Source: Mesorhizobium loti CJ3sym
GTDB lineage: Bacteria > Pseudomonadota > Alphaproteobacteria > Rhizobiales > Rhizobiaceae
Assembly (NCBI RefSeq): GCF_000472785.1
Contig: NZ_AXAL01000001.1
Location: 369,070-433,069 of the forward strand
Direction: 5' to 3'
Length of the DNA stretch: 64,000 bases
Shown here piece after piece: positions 9,391 through 16,760 of this stretch (positions are counted from its first letter, which is position 1; each line of letters opens with the position of its first letter). The notes under the pieces are model-generated. The model was not told the origin of the DNA. It saw only the letters and a list, made by a program, of their open reading frames with translations, and searched no databases. A program made the translations under genes and the position numbers.

Positions 9391-9933
9391 ATGCTTGCCT
9401 ATCATGATGCCAAGACCATGGCGAAAGCCATGCGGGAGGCGCTTGCCGCCCGCGACCTGACAATCAGCCACAGCGAGGCCCTGGAGATCGTTGCGCGCCA
9501 GTTTGGACTGGCGACCTGGAATATCCTGTCGGCGAAGATCGAAGCGCCACCCACCAGACAAGAGACGATCATCTTCGAGCGGACAGCACCGATCGTGCGC
9601 ATCTTCGACGTTGCCAAAGCGCACGAATTCTATCTCGGCTATCTCGGTTTCACCGTGGACTGGGAGCACCGCTACGGCGACAACTTCCCGCTTTACACAT
9701 AGGTCTCGCGCGGCAAACTTGTCCTGCACCTGTCCGAACATGCCGGCGACGCGACGCCGGGCGGCAACATGGTTGTGTACATGAAAGGTATCAGCGACTT
9801 CCACCGGGAGCTTGCGGCCAAGGACTACCGCTACATGAAGCCCGGCATGGAACAGGAAGAAGGACGGCTGACGGTCGAGGTCATCGATCCGTTCAGCAAC
9901 CATATCCGCTTCATGGAACTCATTGGGGAATAG
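9391..9933 (+). pseudogene. Glyoxalase/bleomycin-resistance-like gene interrupted by an in-frame TAG
   Basis: From the ATG at 9391 (ribosome binding site GAGGAAACGG) the frame encodes an N-terminal helical domain (DAKTMAKAMREALAARDLTI) of the kind found before glyoxalase-like domains. It then enters a VOC fold (IVRIFDVAKAHEFYLGYLGF). The frame stops at TAG 9700-9702 after NFPLYT. The same frame continues without any further stop for 77 codons, with family-like sequence (VSRGKLVLHLSEHAGD, VIDPFSNHIRFMEL), to a TAG at 9931-9933. Family members usually have a short polar residue such as Gln at this place, so a single CAG-to-TAG change would explain it. It could be a recent nonsense mutation, a sequencing error, or readthrough. 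Confidence 0.75.
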
Positions 9934-10059
9934 CCTGATATTGCGTCTGCTCCGGCGGCCACCAGTGGCTACCCTAGCGCATCGCTACGAAACATTGCGG
10001 ACGTCATTTGGTGACGGTGTCAGGACGTGTCTGCATCGTGAGGACCACCGCTTGCGACC

Positions 10060-10092
10060 TGCAATCGGTTTGCTACAACAAAACCGATTGCA
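10060..10092. promoter_or_regulatory. Perfect 12-bp inverted repeat upstream of the DHFR-like gene
   Basis: Arms tgcaatcggttt (10060-10071) and aaaccgattgca (10081-10092) are perfectly complementary with a 9-nt spacer. They end 24 bp before the start codon of the RibD/DHFR-like gene. There is no T-tract, so it is more likely an operator for a TetR- or MarR-like dimer than a terminator. No candidate regulator gene is adjacent. Confidence 0.55.
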
Positions 10093-10116
10093 GACATAAT
10101 TGGTTAGGAGGCCTTC

Positions 10117-10761
10117 ATGTCCAAGCTGCGTGTCAACGCGTTCACCCTGTCGCTCGACGGTTATGGCGCCGGTCCCGATCAGGATTTGGAGAATCCGCTC
10201 GGCGTCGGTGGGAAAGCGTTGCACAAATGGGCCTTCACGACCCGCACCTTCCGCAAGATGTTCGGCGAGGAAGGCGGCGCCTCCGGCGTCGACGAGGATT
10301 TCGCGGCGCGCAGCTTCGAAAATGTCGGCGCCTGGATCCTGGGGCGCAACATGTTCGGCCCGATCCGCGGCCCCTGGAAGGACGAAAGCTGGAAGGGTTG
10401 GTGGGGCGACAATCCGCCCTATCACGTGCCGGTCTTCGTGCTGACGCACCATGCGCGTGAGCCTGTCGTCATGGAAGGCGGCACTACCTTTTACTTCGTG
10501 ACCGAGGGCATCCATTCGGCACTTGAGCAAGCGAAGGCTGCGGCTGATGGCAAGGATGTACGCGTTGGTGGCGGCGTCGCGACGATCAGGCAATACCTGC
10601 AGGAGAAACTTCTCGACGAGATGCATCTCGCGATCTCGCCTGTGCTGCTCGGCGGCGGCGAAAACCTTCTGGCAGGCCTCGGCCTGCCGAAGCTCGGCTA
10701 CCAATGCAGTGAACAGGTTGCCTCGCCGCACGCGATGCATGTGGTCATCAGTCGGACATAG
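10117..10761 (+). CDS. Dihydrofolate reductase family protein (RibD C-terminal domain)
   Basis: A 214-residue protein with the RibD_C/DHFR-like fold. It has an N-terminal strand SKLRVNAFTLSLDGYGAG, a central WILGRNMFGP, the nucleotide-binding segment DVRVGGGVATIRQYLQ and the C-terminal HLAISPVLLGGGENLL. Proteins of this YyaP/YwjB type bind NADPH, but their substrates are generally unknown and they are not true folate enzymes. The start is preceded by TTAGGAGG. The perfect inverted repeat just upstream suggests specific regulation, for example by an antibiotic- or redox-responsive repressor. It converges on ppk2 across a terminator. Confidence 0.85.
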   Translation: MSKLRVNAFTLSLDGYGAGPDQDLENPLGVGGKALHKWAFTTRTFRKMFGEEGGASGVDEDFAARSFENVGAWILGRNMFGPIRGPWKDESWKGWWGDNPPYHVPVFVLTHHAREPVVMEGGTTFYFVTEGIHSALEQAKAAADGKDVRVGGGVATIRQYLQEKLLDEMHLAISPVLLGGGENLLAGLGLPKLGYQCSEQVASPHAMHVVISRT

Positions 10762-10768
10762 CCATGAC

Positions 10769-10803
10769 AAAAGGGACGCCAGCCTGAGAGACGGCGCCCC
10801 TTT
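10769..10803. terminator. Probable bidirectional terminator
   Basis: aaaagggacgcc pairs with ggcgcccctttt-like sequence (about 10769-10780 with 10793-10803, one mismatch), with A and T runs at the outer ends. It lies between the convergent DHFR-like and ppk2 genes. Confidence 0.6.
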
Positions 10804-10809
10804 CCAGGC

Positions 10810-11730
10810 TCAATACTTCTCCGGCACGTAAAGCTCGCGCGGCAGGACCTGGCGCTCGTATTCTGGATTGAACACGCGCTCCGGCAGCGTGATCTCCTCG
10901 TGCGGCACCTCTTCATACGGCAGCTGCTTGAGCAGATGATCGATGCAGTTCAGCCGCGCGCGCTTCTTGTCGTTGCCCTCGACGATGAACCAGGGCGCCT
11001 CGGGAATGTTGGTGCGGGCGAAGGTTTCTTCCTTGGCCTTGGTGTACTGCTCCCAGCGCACACGCGACTGCAGATCCATCGGCGACAGCTTCCACTGCTT
11101 CATCGGGTCGTGGATGCGCATCAGGAAGCGCATCTGCTGCTCCTCGTCGGTGATCGAGAACCAGTACTTCACGACAGTGATGCCCGAGCGCACCAGCATG
11201 CGCTCGAATTCCGGCACGTCGCGGAAGAATTCCTCGACCTGACCGGGCTCCGCAAACCCCATCACGCGTTCAACGCCGGAGCGGTTGTACCAGGAGCGGT
11301 CGAACAGCACGATCTCGCCGCCTGCCGGCAGATGCGGGACATAGCGCTGGAAGTACCATTGCGACTTTTCGCGTTCGGTCGGCGCCGGCAGTGCCACGAC
11401 ACGGGCGATGCGCGGATTGAGCCGCTGGGTGATGCGCTTGATGACGCCGCCCTTGCCGGCGGAATCGCGGCCCTCGAAAATCACCACCAGCTTCTTCTTG
11501 TGATAGGCGACCCAGGATTGGAGCTTGATCAATTCGGACTGCAAGCCGATCAAATCGCGAAAATATTGCATGCGGTCGATCGAAGGCGGATGCGAGTTCT
11601 TGTAGATCTTGGCGATCTCCATCGACAGCGCCGGCTCCGACATTTCGAGCTCATAATCTTCGTCGAGCGTGTCGGCGAGTTCGGCCTCAAGCCAATCCTT
11701 GGCAGGAGAATTCTGTTTTAGCTCGGTCAT
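10810..11730 (-). CDS. ppk2: Polyphosphate kinase 2
   Basis: A PPK2-family enzyme of 306 residues that transfers phosphate between polyphosphate and nucleotides. Walker A is FEGRDSAGKGG (about 86-95) and Walker B/lid is VLFDRSWYNRSGVERVMGF (Asp about 144). The conserved GVIKRITQRLNPR and EREKSQWYFQRYVPHLP follow the family pattern, and a single PPK2 domain with an acidic N-terminal extension fits class I. Whether it prefers ADP or GDP cannot be read from the sequence. The gene appears monocistronic; the 282 bp upstream of it hold no recognisable gene. Confidence 0.93.
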   Translation of the reverse strand: MTELKQNSPAKDWLEAELADTLDEDYELEMSEPALSMEIAKIYKNSHPPSIDRMQYFRDLIGLQSELIKLQSWVAYHKKKLVVIFEGRDSAGKGGVIKRITQRLNPRIARVVALPAPTEREKSQWYFQRYVPHLPAGGEIVLFDRSWYNRSGVERVMGFAEPGQVEEFFRDVPEFERMLVRSGITVVKYWFSITDEEQQMRFLMRIHDPMKQWKLSPMDLQSRVRWEQYTKAKEETFARTNIPEAPWFIVEGNDKKRARLNCIDHLLKQLPYEEVPHEEITLPERVFNPEYERQVLPRELYVPEKY

Positions 11731-12012
11731 ATCAGCTGCTCCGCTTACAAGCCCTGTCGGTTCCCGTACGGCGCCCCCAATTGCTGGCCAGCGGCCTGGA
11801 ATGGAAACACCTTAGCCGAATTCAATATAGGCCGGCAGTGACGGTTTTATTGCAGCCCAGGCGCGATTGCTGCGCCTGCGGATTCCACGATGTGCGATCG
11901 ATCCACCATCTTTGCATGGCGACAAACCGGCCGAATTGTCCTACAAATCCCCGGTCGCATTCCGGGCTGCCCTTTCGCGGCGCCCCAATTCAACATAATC
12001 GCGAGGACTGAC

Positions 12013-13056
12013 ATGGAATACCGCACCCTTGGCCGTTCCGGCCTTAAGGTTTCGACACTGACCCTGGGCACCATGACCTTCGGCGGAGCCGGCCCCTTCG
12101 CCGCAGTCGGCAACAGCGATCTTACCGAAGCCAAGCGGATGATCGACATGTGCATCGACGCCGGCATCAACCTCATCGACACCGCCAATGTCTATTCGAA
12201 CGGCTTGTCGGAGGAGATCATCGGCGAAGCGCTCGGCGGCAAGCGCAAGGGCGACGTGCTGATCGCCTCCAAGGCACGCATGCGGATCGGCAGCGGGCCC
12301 AACGACGAGGGCCTGTCGCGCTATCACCTGATCCGCGAGTGCGAAAGAAGCCTGAAGCGGCTGAAGACCGACGTCATCGACATCTATTTCGTCCACCAGT
12401 GGGACGGGCTTACCCCGCTCGAGGAAACGGTCGCCGCGCTCGACACTTTGGTCAGCCAGGGCAAGGTGCGCTATATCGGCTGCTCCAACTATTCCGGCTG
12501 GCAGGTGATGAAGGCGCTCTCCATCAGCGACAGCCGTCACCAGCCGCGCTTCGTCACCCAGCAGATCCACTACACGCTGGAGGCACGGGAAGCCGAGTAT
12601 GAGTTGTTGCCGATCTCGGTCGACCAGGGGCTGGGCGTGCTGGTCTGGAGCCCACTCGCCGGCGGATTGCTGTCCGGCAAATATCATCGCGACAGCCCAA
12701 CCGCGAGGCAGCTCGCCGGCTGGTCGGAGCCGCCGATCCGCGACGAGGAACGGCTCTGGCGGATCGTCGATGTGCTTGTCGAGATCGGCAAGGTTCGCGG
12801 TGTATCGGCGGCGCAGGTGGCCCTTGCCTGGCTGCTGAGCCGCCCTGCCATCTCCTCGCTGGTGATCGGCGCGCGCAACGATGCGCAGCTCAAGGACAAT
12901 CTCGCAGCCGCAAGCCTGGTACTCTCGGGCGAAGAACGCGAACGCCTGGACGCGGTCAGCCGACCGCCCCTGCTCTACCCCTACTGGCACCAGCAGCTGA
13001 CGGTGAAGGATCGTTTTGGCGCCGCCGATCTCGTGATCGACCGGAGCGGCGTGTAG
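12013..13056 (+). CDS. Aldo/keto reductase
   Basis: A 347-residue NADPH-dependent aldo/keto reductase of the AKR11-14/YajO-like type. Visible features are the N-terminal MEYRTLGRSGLKVSTLTLGT and the catalytic tetrad region with Asp and Tyr in NLIDTANVYSNGLSEE. The conserved HQWD replaces the usual Lys/His segment, with YIGCSNYSGWQ and the C-terminal cofactor motif SLVIGARNDAQLKDNLAAA. The start at 12013 follows GAGGACTGAC, and the open upstream frame is not family-like. Physiological substrate is unknown. Confidence 0.88.
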   Translation: MEYRTLGRSGLKVSTLTLGTMTFGGAGPFAAVGNSDLTEAKRMIDMCIDAGINLIDTANVYSNGLSEEIIGEALGGKRKGDVLIASKARMRIGSGPNDEGLSRYHLIRECERSLKRLKTDVIDIYFVHQWDGLTPLEETVAALDTLVSQGKVRYIGCSNYSGWQVMKALSISDSRHQPRFVTQQIHYTLEAREAEYELLPISVDQGLGVLVWSPLAGGLLSGKYHRDSPTARQLAGWSEPPIRDEERLWRIVDVLVEIGKVRGVSAAQVALAWLLSRPAISSLVIGARNDAQLKDNLAAASLVLSGEERERLDAVSRPPLLYPYWHQQLTVKDRFGAADLVIDRSGV

Positions 13057-13082
13057 CATGCGGGCCTCGACAGCGTCGGCCG

Positions 13083-14054
13083 CTATCCCGCTATGTAACG
13101 CCAGATTTCGGCGTCTGGGATAATCTGGCCGCTGAGGACGAAGTACTTGTAGAGCGCGAGCAGCGAGATCGCCTGCTCGGACCATTCATTGGAGAATTTG
13201 CGGCAGTAAGCGTTGGCCGCGGCAACGATGCGTTCGGCCGCGGCCGGGTGCTTTTCGAAATAGCTGACCTTATCAGTGAGATCGGCGAAATCCGGATCGA
13301 GTGGTACGTAGTGGACATTGGCTTCGAGCTGGCTCTCCGCAAACCACGTCTCGTAGGTCGGCGGCGGCATGAGACAGAGCGAGTTCGAATTCATGATCCA
13401 TTTGAGATTTGTCGCCACATCATTGCCTTCGAGCGAGACGATGTAGCGGTAGCGCAAGTGCTGACTGATGCTGAGAAAGGGCTTGCTGTACTGAGCCGGT
13501 GCATCTCGCTTGTGTGCACCAGCATCGCAGAACGGCAAGTCGCGTACAGCGTCTAGAAAGCGCGTCCTGATCGGATTGTTGAGGTCGCCGCGCCAGACCA
13601 CTGCCGGAAGCTTGTCGGCGAACGCGATGGCGTCCGCAGGCATGTGGAAGTGCCGGAACTTGTTGAACTTCATGATGAGGGCATTGCCATTGTCGGCGTG
13701 GATCGGCCGGTTCTTGACGAATGACGGGACCTTGGGCACGTCGATGACGTCGCCAAATTCCAGGTCGAGGCGCAATCCGGGGTCGAAGTAGCGGGCAAAC
13801 TCCTTCAGGTCGTAATAGTACATGCTGCGTGTCGACGGCAGATTGTCGACACGCACAGCGTCCGGGCTGGGTGAGAAGGTATCCTGCAGCTTGTTGTAAT
13901 AATTCAGCCGCCGGCGCACGGTCTCGTCCGACTGGGCCGCTTTTTCGAGGCGGTCCGTCAATCGTCGTCGAAAGAACGCCTGGGGGGCGATGTCGCGCAT
14001 CACGTTTCGCGCGTAGTAGAAGAGTTTTGCCGTCGTTCGCTGGATGCTGGCCAT
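13083..14054 (-). CDS. GT90-type (CAP10-like) glycosyltransferase, copy 1
   Basis: A 323-residue protein with the signature of family 90 glycosyltransferases used for lipopolysaccharide or capsule modification. The motif LPAVVWRGDLNNPIRTRF lies near the middle. The donor-binding part, YRYIVSLEGNDVATNLKWIM, is followed by LCLMPPPTYETWFAE and a C-terminal helix region ending ALYKYFVLSGQI. No signal peptide or membrane helix is present, so it probably acts at the cytoplasmic face. A second gene of identical length lies directly upstream on the same strand, evidently a tandem duplicate. Sugar donor and acceptor are unknown. Confidence 0.85.
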   Translation of the reverse strand: MASIQRTTAKLFYYARNVMRDIAPQAFFRRRLTDRLEKAAQSDETVRRRLNYYNKLQDTFSPSPDAVRVDNLPSTRSMYYYDLKEFARYFDPGLRLDLEFGDVIDVPKVPSFVKNRPIHADNGNALIMKFNKFRHFHMPADAIAFADKLPAVVWRGDLNNPIRTRFLDAVRDLPFCDAGAHKRDAPAQYSKPFLSISQHLRYRYIVSLEGNDVATNLKWIMNSNSLCLMPPPTYETWFAESQLEANVHYVPLDPDFADLTDKVSYFEKHPAAAERIVAAANAYCRKFSNEWSEQAISLLALYKYFVLSGQIIPDAEIWRYIAG

Positions 14055-14235
14055 AAGTCACTGTGATTGGGACAAACGCCACTAAACAAATGGCAGCCCT
14101 AATTGTTCCCGCAAGGCCACTGGGTCACCGCGCATATGATATTAGACATCGCTAAGAAATCATCAAGGCGAAATGCTGGCTACGATGGCTTCGGCGCAGC
14201 GCCCGATAGCGCTGGACGAAATCCGGCGGGCGACC

Positions 14236-15207
14236 TCAGCCCGAAATGTAGCGCCAGACCTCGGCATCCGGTTTGATCTGGCCGCTCAGCACGAAATATT
14301 TGTAGAGCACGAGCAAGGAGATCGCCTGTTCGGCCGGTTCGTTGTCGAATGTCCGGCAATAGGCGTTCGCGGCCGCGATGATGCGCTCGGCCTTTGCCGG
14401 ATGCCTTTCGAAAAAGGCCACATGTTCCGCAAGGTCGGAGAAATCAGCCGCAAGCGGTACATAATGCACATTCGCCTCGAGCTGCCGCTCCGCAAACCAC
14501 GTCTCGTAGGTCGGCGGTGGCATAAGGCAGAGCGACTTCGAGTTCATGATCCATTTCAGATTGGTCGCCACGTCATTGCCCTCTAGCGAGACGATGTAGC
14601 GGTAGCGCTGGTGCTGGCTGATGCTGAGAAAGGGCTTGGCGTATTCGGCCGGCGCGTTCGGCTTGTGCGAGCCAGCATCGCAGAACGGCAGGTCGCGCAC
14701 CGCGTTCAGAAACCGTTTCCTGATCGGATTGTTGAGATCGCCGCGCCAGACCACGGCCGGGAGCTTGTCGGCGAACGAGATGGGGTCAGCCGGCATCTGG
14801 AAGTGACGGAACTTGTCGAGCTTCATGATGACCGCGTTCTTGTCGTCGTCACGGATCGGCCGGTCCTTGACGACCGTCGGCACCTTGGGCACACGCCTGA
14901 CATCGCCGAACTCCACGTCGATGAGCAATCCGGGATCGAAGTAGCGGGCAAATTCCTTGAGGTCGTAATAATACATGGTCGGCGTGAAGGGCAGCTTGCT
15001 GATGGGCACGGCGTTGACGCTGGGCGCAAAACCGTCCTGCAGCTTGTTGTAGTAGTTCAACCGCTGGCGCGCGGCCTCATCACAAAGCCTGGCCTTTTCT
15101 AGGCGAACGGCCAGTCTGCGGCGAAACAGGGATTGCGGAATGATATCGCGCGCAACGTTTCGCGCATAATAGAAAACCCTTGCCGACGTTCGCGCAATTG
15201 AGGCCAT
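14236..15207 (-). CDS. GT90-type (CAP10-like) glycosyltransferase, copy 2
   Basis: Also 323 residues and alignable with copy 1 without a gap. By eye about three quarters of positions are identical, highest in the catalytic half (LPAVVWRGDLNNPIRKRF; RYIVSLEGNDVATNLKWIM) and lowest in residues 40-130. The N-terminus MASIARTSARVFYYARNV mirrors copy 1. The 180-bp gap between copies contains no gene and no obvious shared promoter with copy 2, so the two may be expressed separately. Divergence confined mainly to the N-terminal half suggests different acceptor recognition, but that is inference. Confidence 0.85.
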   Translation of the reverse strand: MASIARTSARVFYYARNVARDIIPQSLFRRRLAVRLEKARLCDEAARQRLNYYNKLQDGFAPSVNAVPISKLPFTPTMYYYDLKEFARYFDPGLLIDVEFGDVRRVPKVPTVVKDRPIRDDDKNAVIMKLDKFRHFQMPADPISFADKLPAVVWRGDLNNPIRKRFLNAVRDLPFCDAGSHKPNAPAEYAKPFLSISQHQRYRYIVSLEGNDVATNLKWIMNSKSLCLMPPPTYETWFAERQLEANVHYVPLAADFSDLAEHVAFFERHPAKAERIIAAANAYCRTFDNEPAEQAISLLVLYKYFVLSGQIKPDAEVWRYISG

Positions 15208-15404
15208 GGTTCACTTGATCAAAACAAAACGGGCAGCTGTCAATACGCTGGCGCCCCGCGTTTCCTACATCATTATGGCAACGATCTGGCAAGCCCCTGC
15301 CGATCTCTGATGCTGCGCACGGACACTGTCGCTTCAGCTGTTGTGTTTGATGGCTAATGCTCCTAGGCAGGATCAGAGCCGCAAGGCGATGAAAAGGAGC
15401 CGAT

Positions 15405-15557
15405 ATGGCGCGAGCACCAAACTACGATCAGGAACGCAAGGAACGCGACCGGCAGAAGGCCGCGAAGAAGGCCGAAAAGCTGGCGGCCAAGGTTGCCGCG
15501 CGCGACCGTTCGAAGCCTGAGGGCGAGATCGAAAGCGAAAACGAAACTGCCGAATGA
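15405..15557 (+). CDS. Small charged coiled-coil protein (50 aa)
   Basis: ATG at 15405 with an AAAAGGAGC ribosome binding site 5 nt upstream opens a 50-codon frame. It encodes a highly charged helical peptide (MARAPNYDQERKERDRQKAA, then alternating Lys/Ala/Glu, acidic C-terminus ESENETAE). A terminator hairpin follows directly. Similar short hypothetical proteins occur widely in rhizobia, as far as I recognise; no function is known. The ribosome binding site, terminator and amphipathic composition make this a real gene rather than chance. Confidence 0.7.
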   Translation: MARAPNYDQERKERDRQKAAKKAEKLAAKVAARDRSKPEGEIESENETAE

Positions 15558-15563
15558 CGGCAA

Positions 15564-15585
15564 AAGGCCCGCACATGCGGGCCTT
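15564..15585. terminator. Hairpin terminator after the 50-aa gene
   Basis: aaggcccgc-acat-gcgggcctt is a perfect stem flanked by A and T pairs. It sits between the small + strand gene and the convergent DUF982 gene, and could serve both. Confidence 0.75.
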
Positions 15586-15611
15586 GCCTCAATCCTGACC
15601 GTCGCCCTGCG

Positions 15612-15872
15612 TCAGGCGGGGGCCTTGTCGCTGACAAAGACGTCCACTTCACGCGCCGCGGCGATAAAGGCGCGCCTGGCATTCATGGCCGGCTTGTCGC
15701 CGGCCAGCGCGTCATGACAGGCCTGCAGTGCTGCGCGATGCTTGGGACTGCGCTTGCCGGGCCAGCTGTTGAGGAGGTAATCGGAAGCCTCCCGGGCCGT
15801 GCGCAAGAGCTGAGTGCTTCCCGCCGTGACGGACTTGACGGTCACGGGTGTTTCAAATCGGTTGTTTTCCAT
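15612..15872 (-). CDS. DUF982 domain protein
   Basis: An 86-residue protein with the DUF982 pattern common in Rhizobiales: a short strand FETPVTVKSV, TREASDYLLNSWPGKRSPKHRAA-type helix with the conserved WP segment, and a second helix RRAFIAAAREVDVFV. Such proteins occur in many paralogous copies in Mesorhizobium and have no established function. The ATG at 15872 is the only plausible start. Confidence 0.8.
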   Translation of the reverse strand: MENNRFETPVTVKSVTAGSTQLLRTAREASDYLLNSWPGKRSPKHRAALQACHDALAGDKPAMNARRAFIAAAREVDVFVSDKAPA

Positions 15873-15977
15873 CGCCGCTCTTACGCCATCGGCATCCGCG
15901 AAGCGAGGCCGAAAGTGCGCTTCGCGTCAAGACGCCGCCTCTTTTGCCAGGCGAGCGCCCTGCCCGTACAGGCAGCG

Positions 15978-16643
15978 CTAAGCAGCGACGACAGCAAAGC
16001 CCCTGGCGCGAAGACCGCGCCGATCGTTGGCGAGCGATGTCACCAGCCGGTCGCGGCTGCCGACGATGTGGGTTGAAAGCCGGCGCGCCGCTTCATCGGC
16101 ATCGCCAAGGCGCGTTGCCGCCAGAATGGCACGATGTTCGGCCCAGGCGCGGCCAAGGGCTGCTTCATCACGCACCTCCAGCCACCGGGCGCGCGACAGG
16201 CGCGTCATGGCATCGCGCACCGCCTTGAACAGGAATTCGTTGCCGGACAGGCGCGCCAGCTCGATGTGAAAATCCATGCCGACGCGATGCCATTCCTCCC
16301 GCGCAGTGTTTTCATCGCAGGAATCGAGCATCGCCTCGATGACGTCGATGGCGTTGCCGTCGGCGTGCATGCATGTCAGCCGCAGGGCCGCGACCTCAAC
16401 CGCTTCGCGATAGACCGCGATCTGCTCCAGCTCTGCAAGGTTGATGGGCGACACCGTCCAGCCGCGCCCGTCCCGGCCGACCAGCCCCTCGGTCTCCAGG
16501 CGCAGCAGCGCTGCCCTGACCGGTGTGCGCGAAGCGCCGAAGCGGCCTTCGATCCAGCGCTCGGTCAGTTTCTCGCCCGGGCCGATCTCGAGTCCCAGAA
16601 TCATCTCGCGCAACTGTCGTTCGACATTCTGCATCTGCGACAT
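15978..16643 (-). CDS. GntR-family regulator, FCD subfamily
   Basis: A 221-residue regulator. Residues about 1-70 form the GntR winged helix (REMILGLEIGPGEKLTERWI, GASRTPVRAALLRLETEGLV). The rest is an all-helical FCD ligand domain with the metal-binding pattern of Asp/His residues (VGMDFHIELARLSGNEFL; AEHRAILAATRLGDADEA). The ATG at 16643 has AAAGGG 8 nt upstream. An alternative ATG at 16694 would add 17 residues without a ribosome binding site and would run into the operator repeats. It is divergent from the MFS exporter, which it probably represses. Confidence 0.85.
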   Translation of the reverse strand: MSQMQNVERQLREMILGLEIGPGEKLTERWIEGRFGASRTPVRAALLRLETEGLVGRDGRGWTVSPINLAELEQIAVYREAVEVAALRLTCMHADGNAIDVIEAMLDSCDENTAREEWHRVGMDFHIELARLSGNEFLFKAVRDAMTRLSRARWLEVRDEAALGRAWAEHRAILAATRLGDADEAARRLSTHIVGSRDRLVTSLANDRRGLRARGFAVVAA

Positions 16644-16697
16644 TGCGAAGCCCTTTTCCGAGGCCGCATTGACAGCAGCCGGCTTGAAGTTCATTAC

Positions 16698-16729
16698 GGA
16701 TACCGGTTTGGTATCCCAAAATGGTATCC
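16698..16729. promoter_or_regulatory. Operator repeats between the GntR regulator and the MFS gene
   Basis: Three copies of one heptamer: ggatacc (16698-16704), ggtatcc (16710-16716) and ggtatcc (16723-16729). Inside them lies tttggtatcccaaa (16707-16720), a near-palindrome of the TTGGTATNCCAA form typical of FCD-type GntR operators. The cluster lies 32-63 bp upstream of the MFS start and 55 bp upstream of the regulator start, so it is well placed for control of both. Confidence 0.65.
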
Positions 16730-16760
16730 GCAACAAGCGTTGATATCGGGCAGGCAGGAC

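Noticed and set aside
11941..13185. Open frame of 414 codons antisense to the aldo/keto reductase
   Set aside because: No motif, and the reductase on the + strand has all family signatures and a ribosome binding site.
16134..16760. Long N-terminal extension of the MFS transporter
   Set aside because: It lies antisense to the GntR gene and over the operator repeats; the ATG at 16761 with AGGA upstream starts directly before the transporter.
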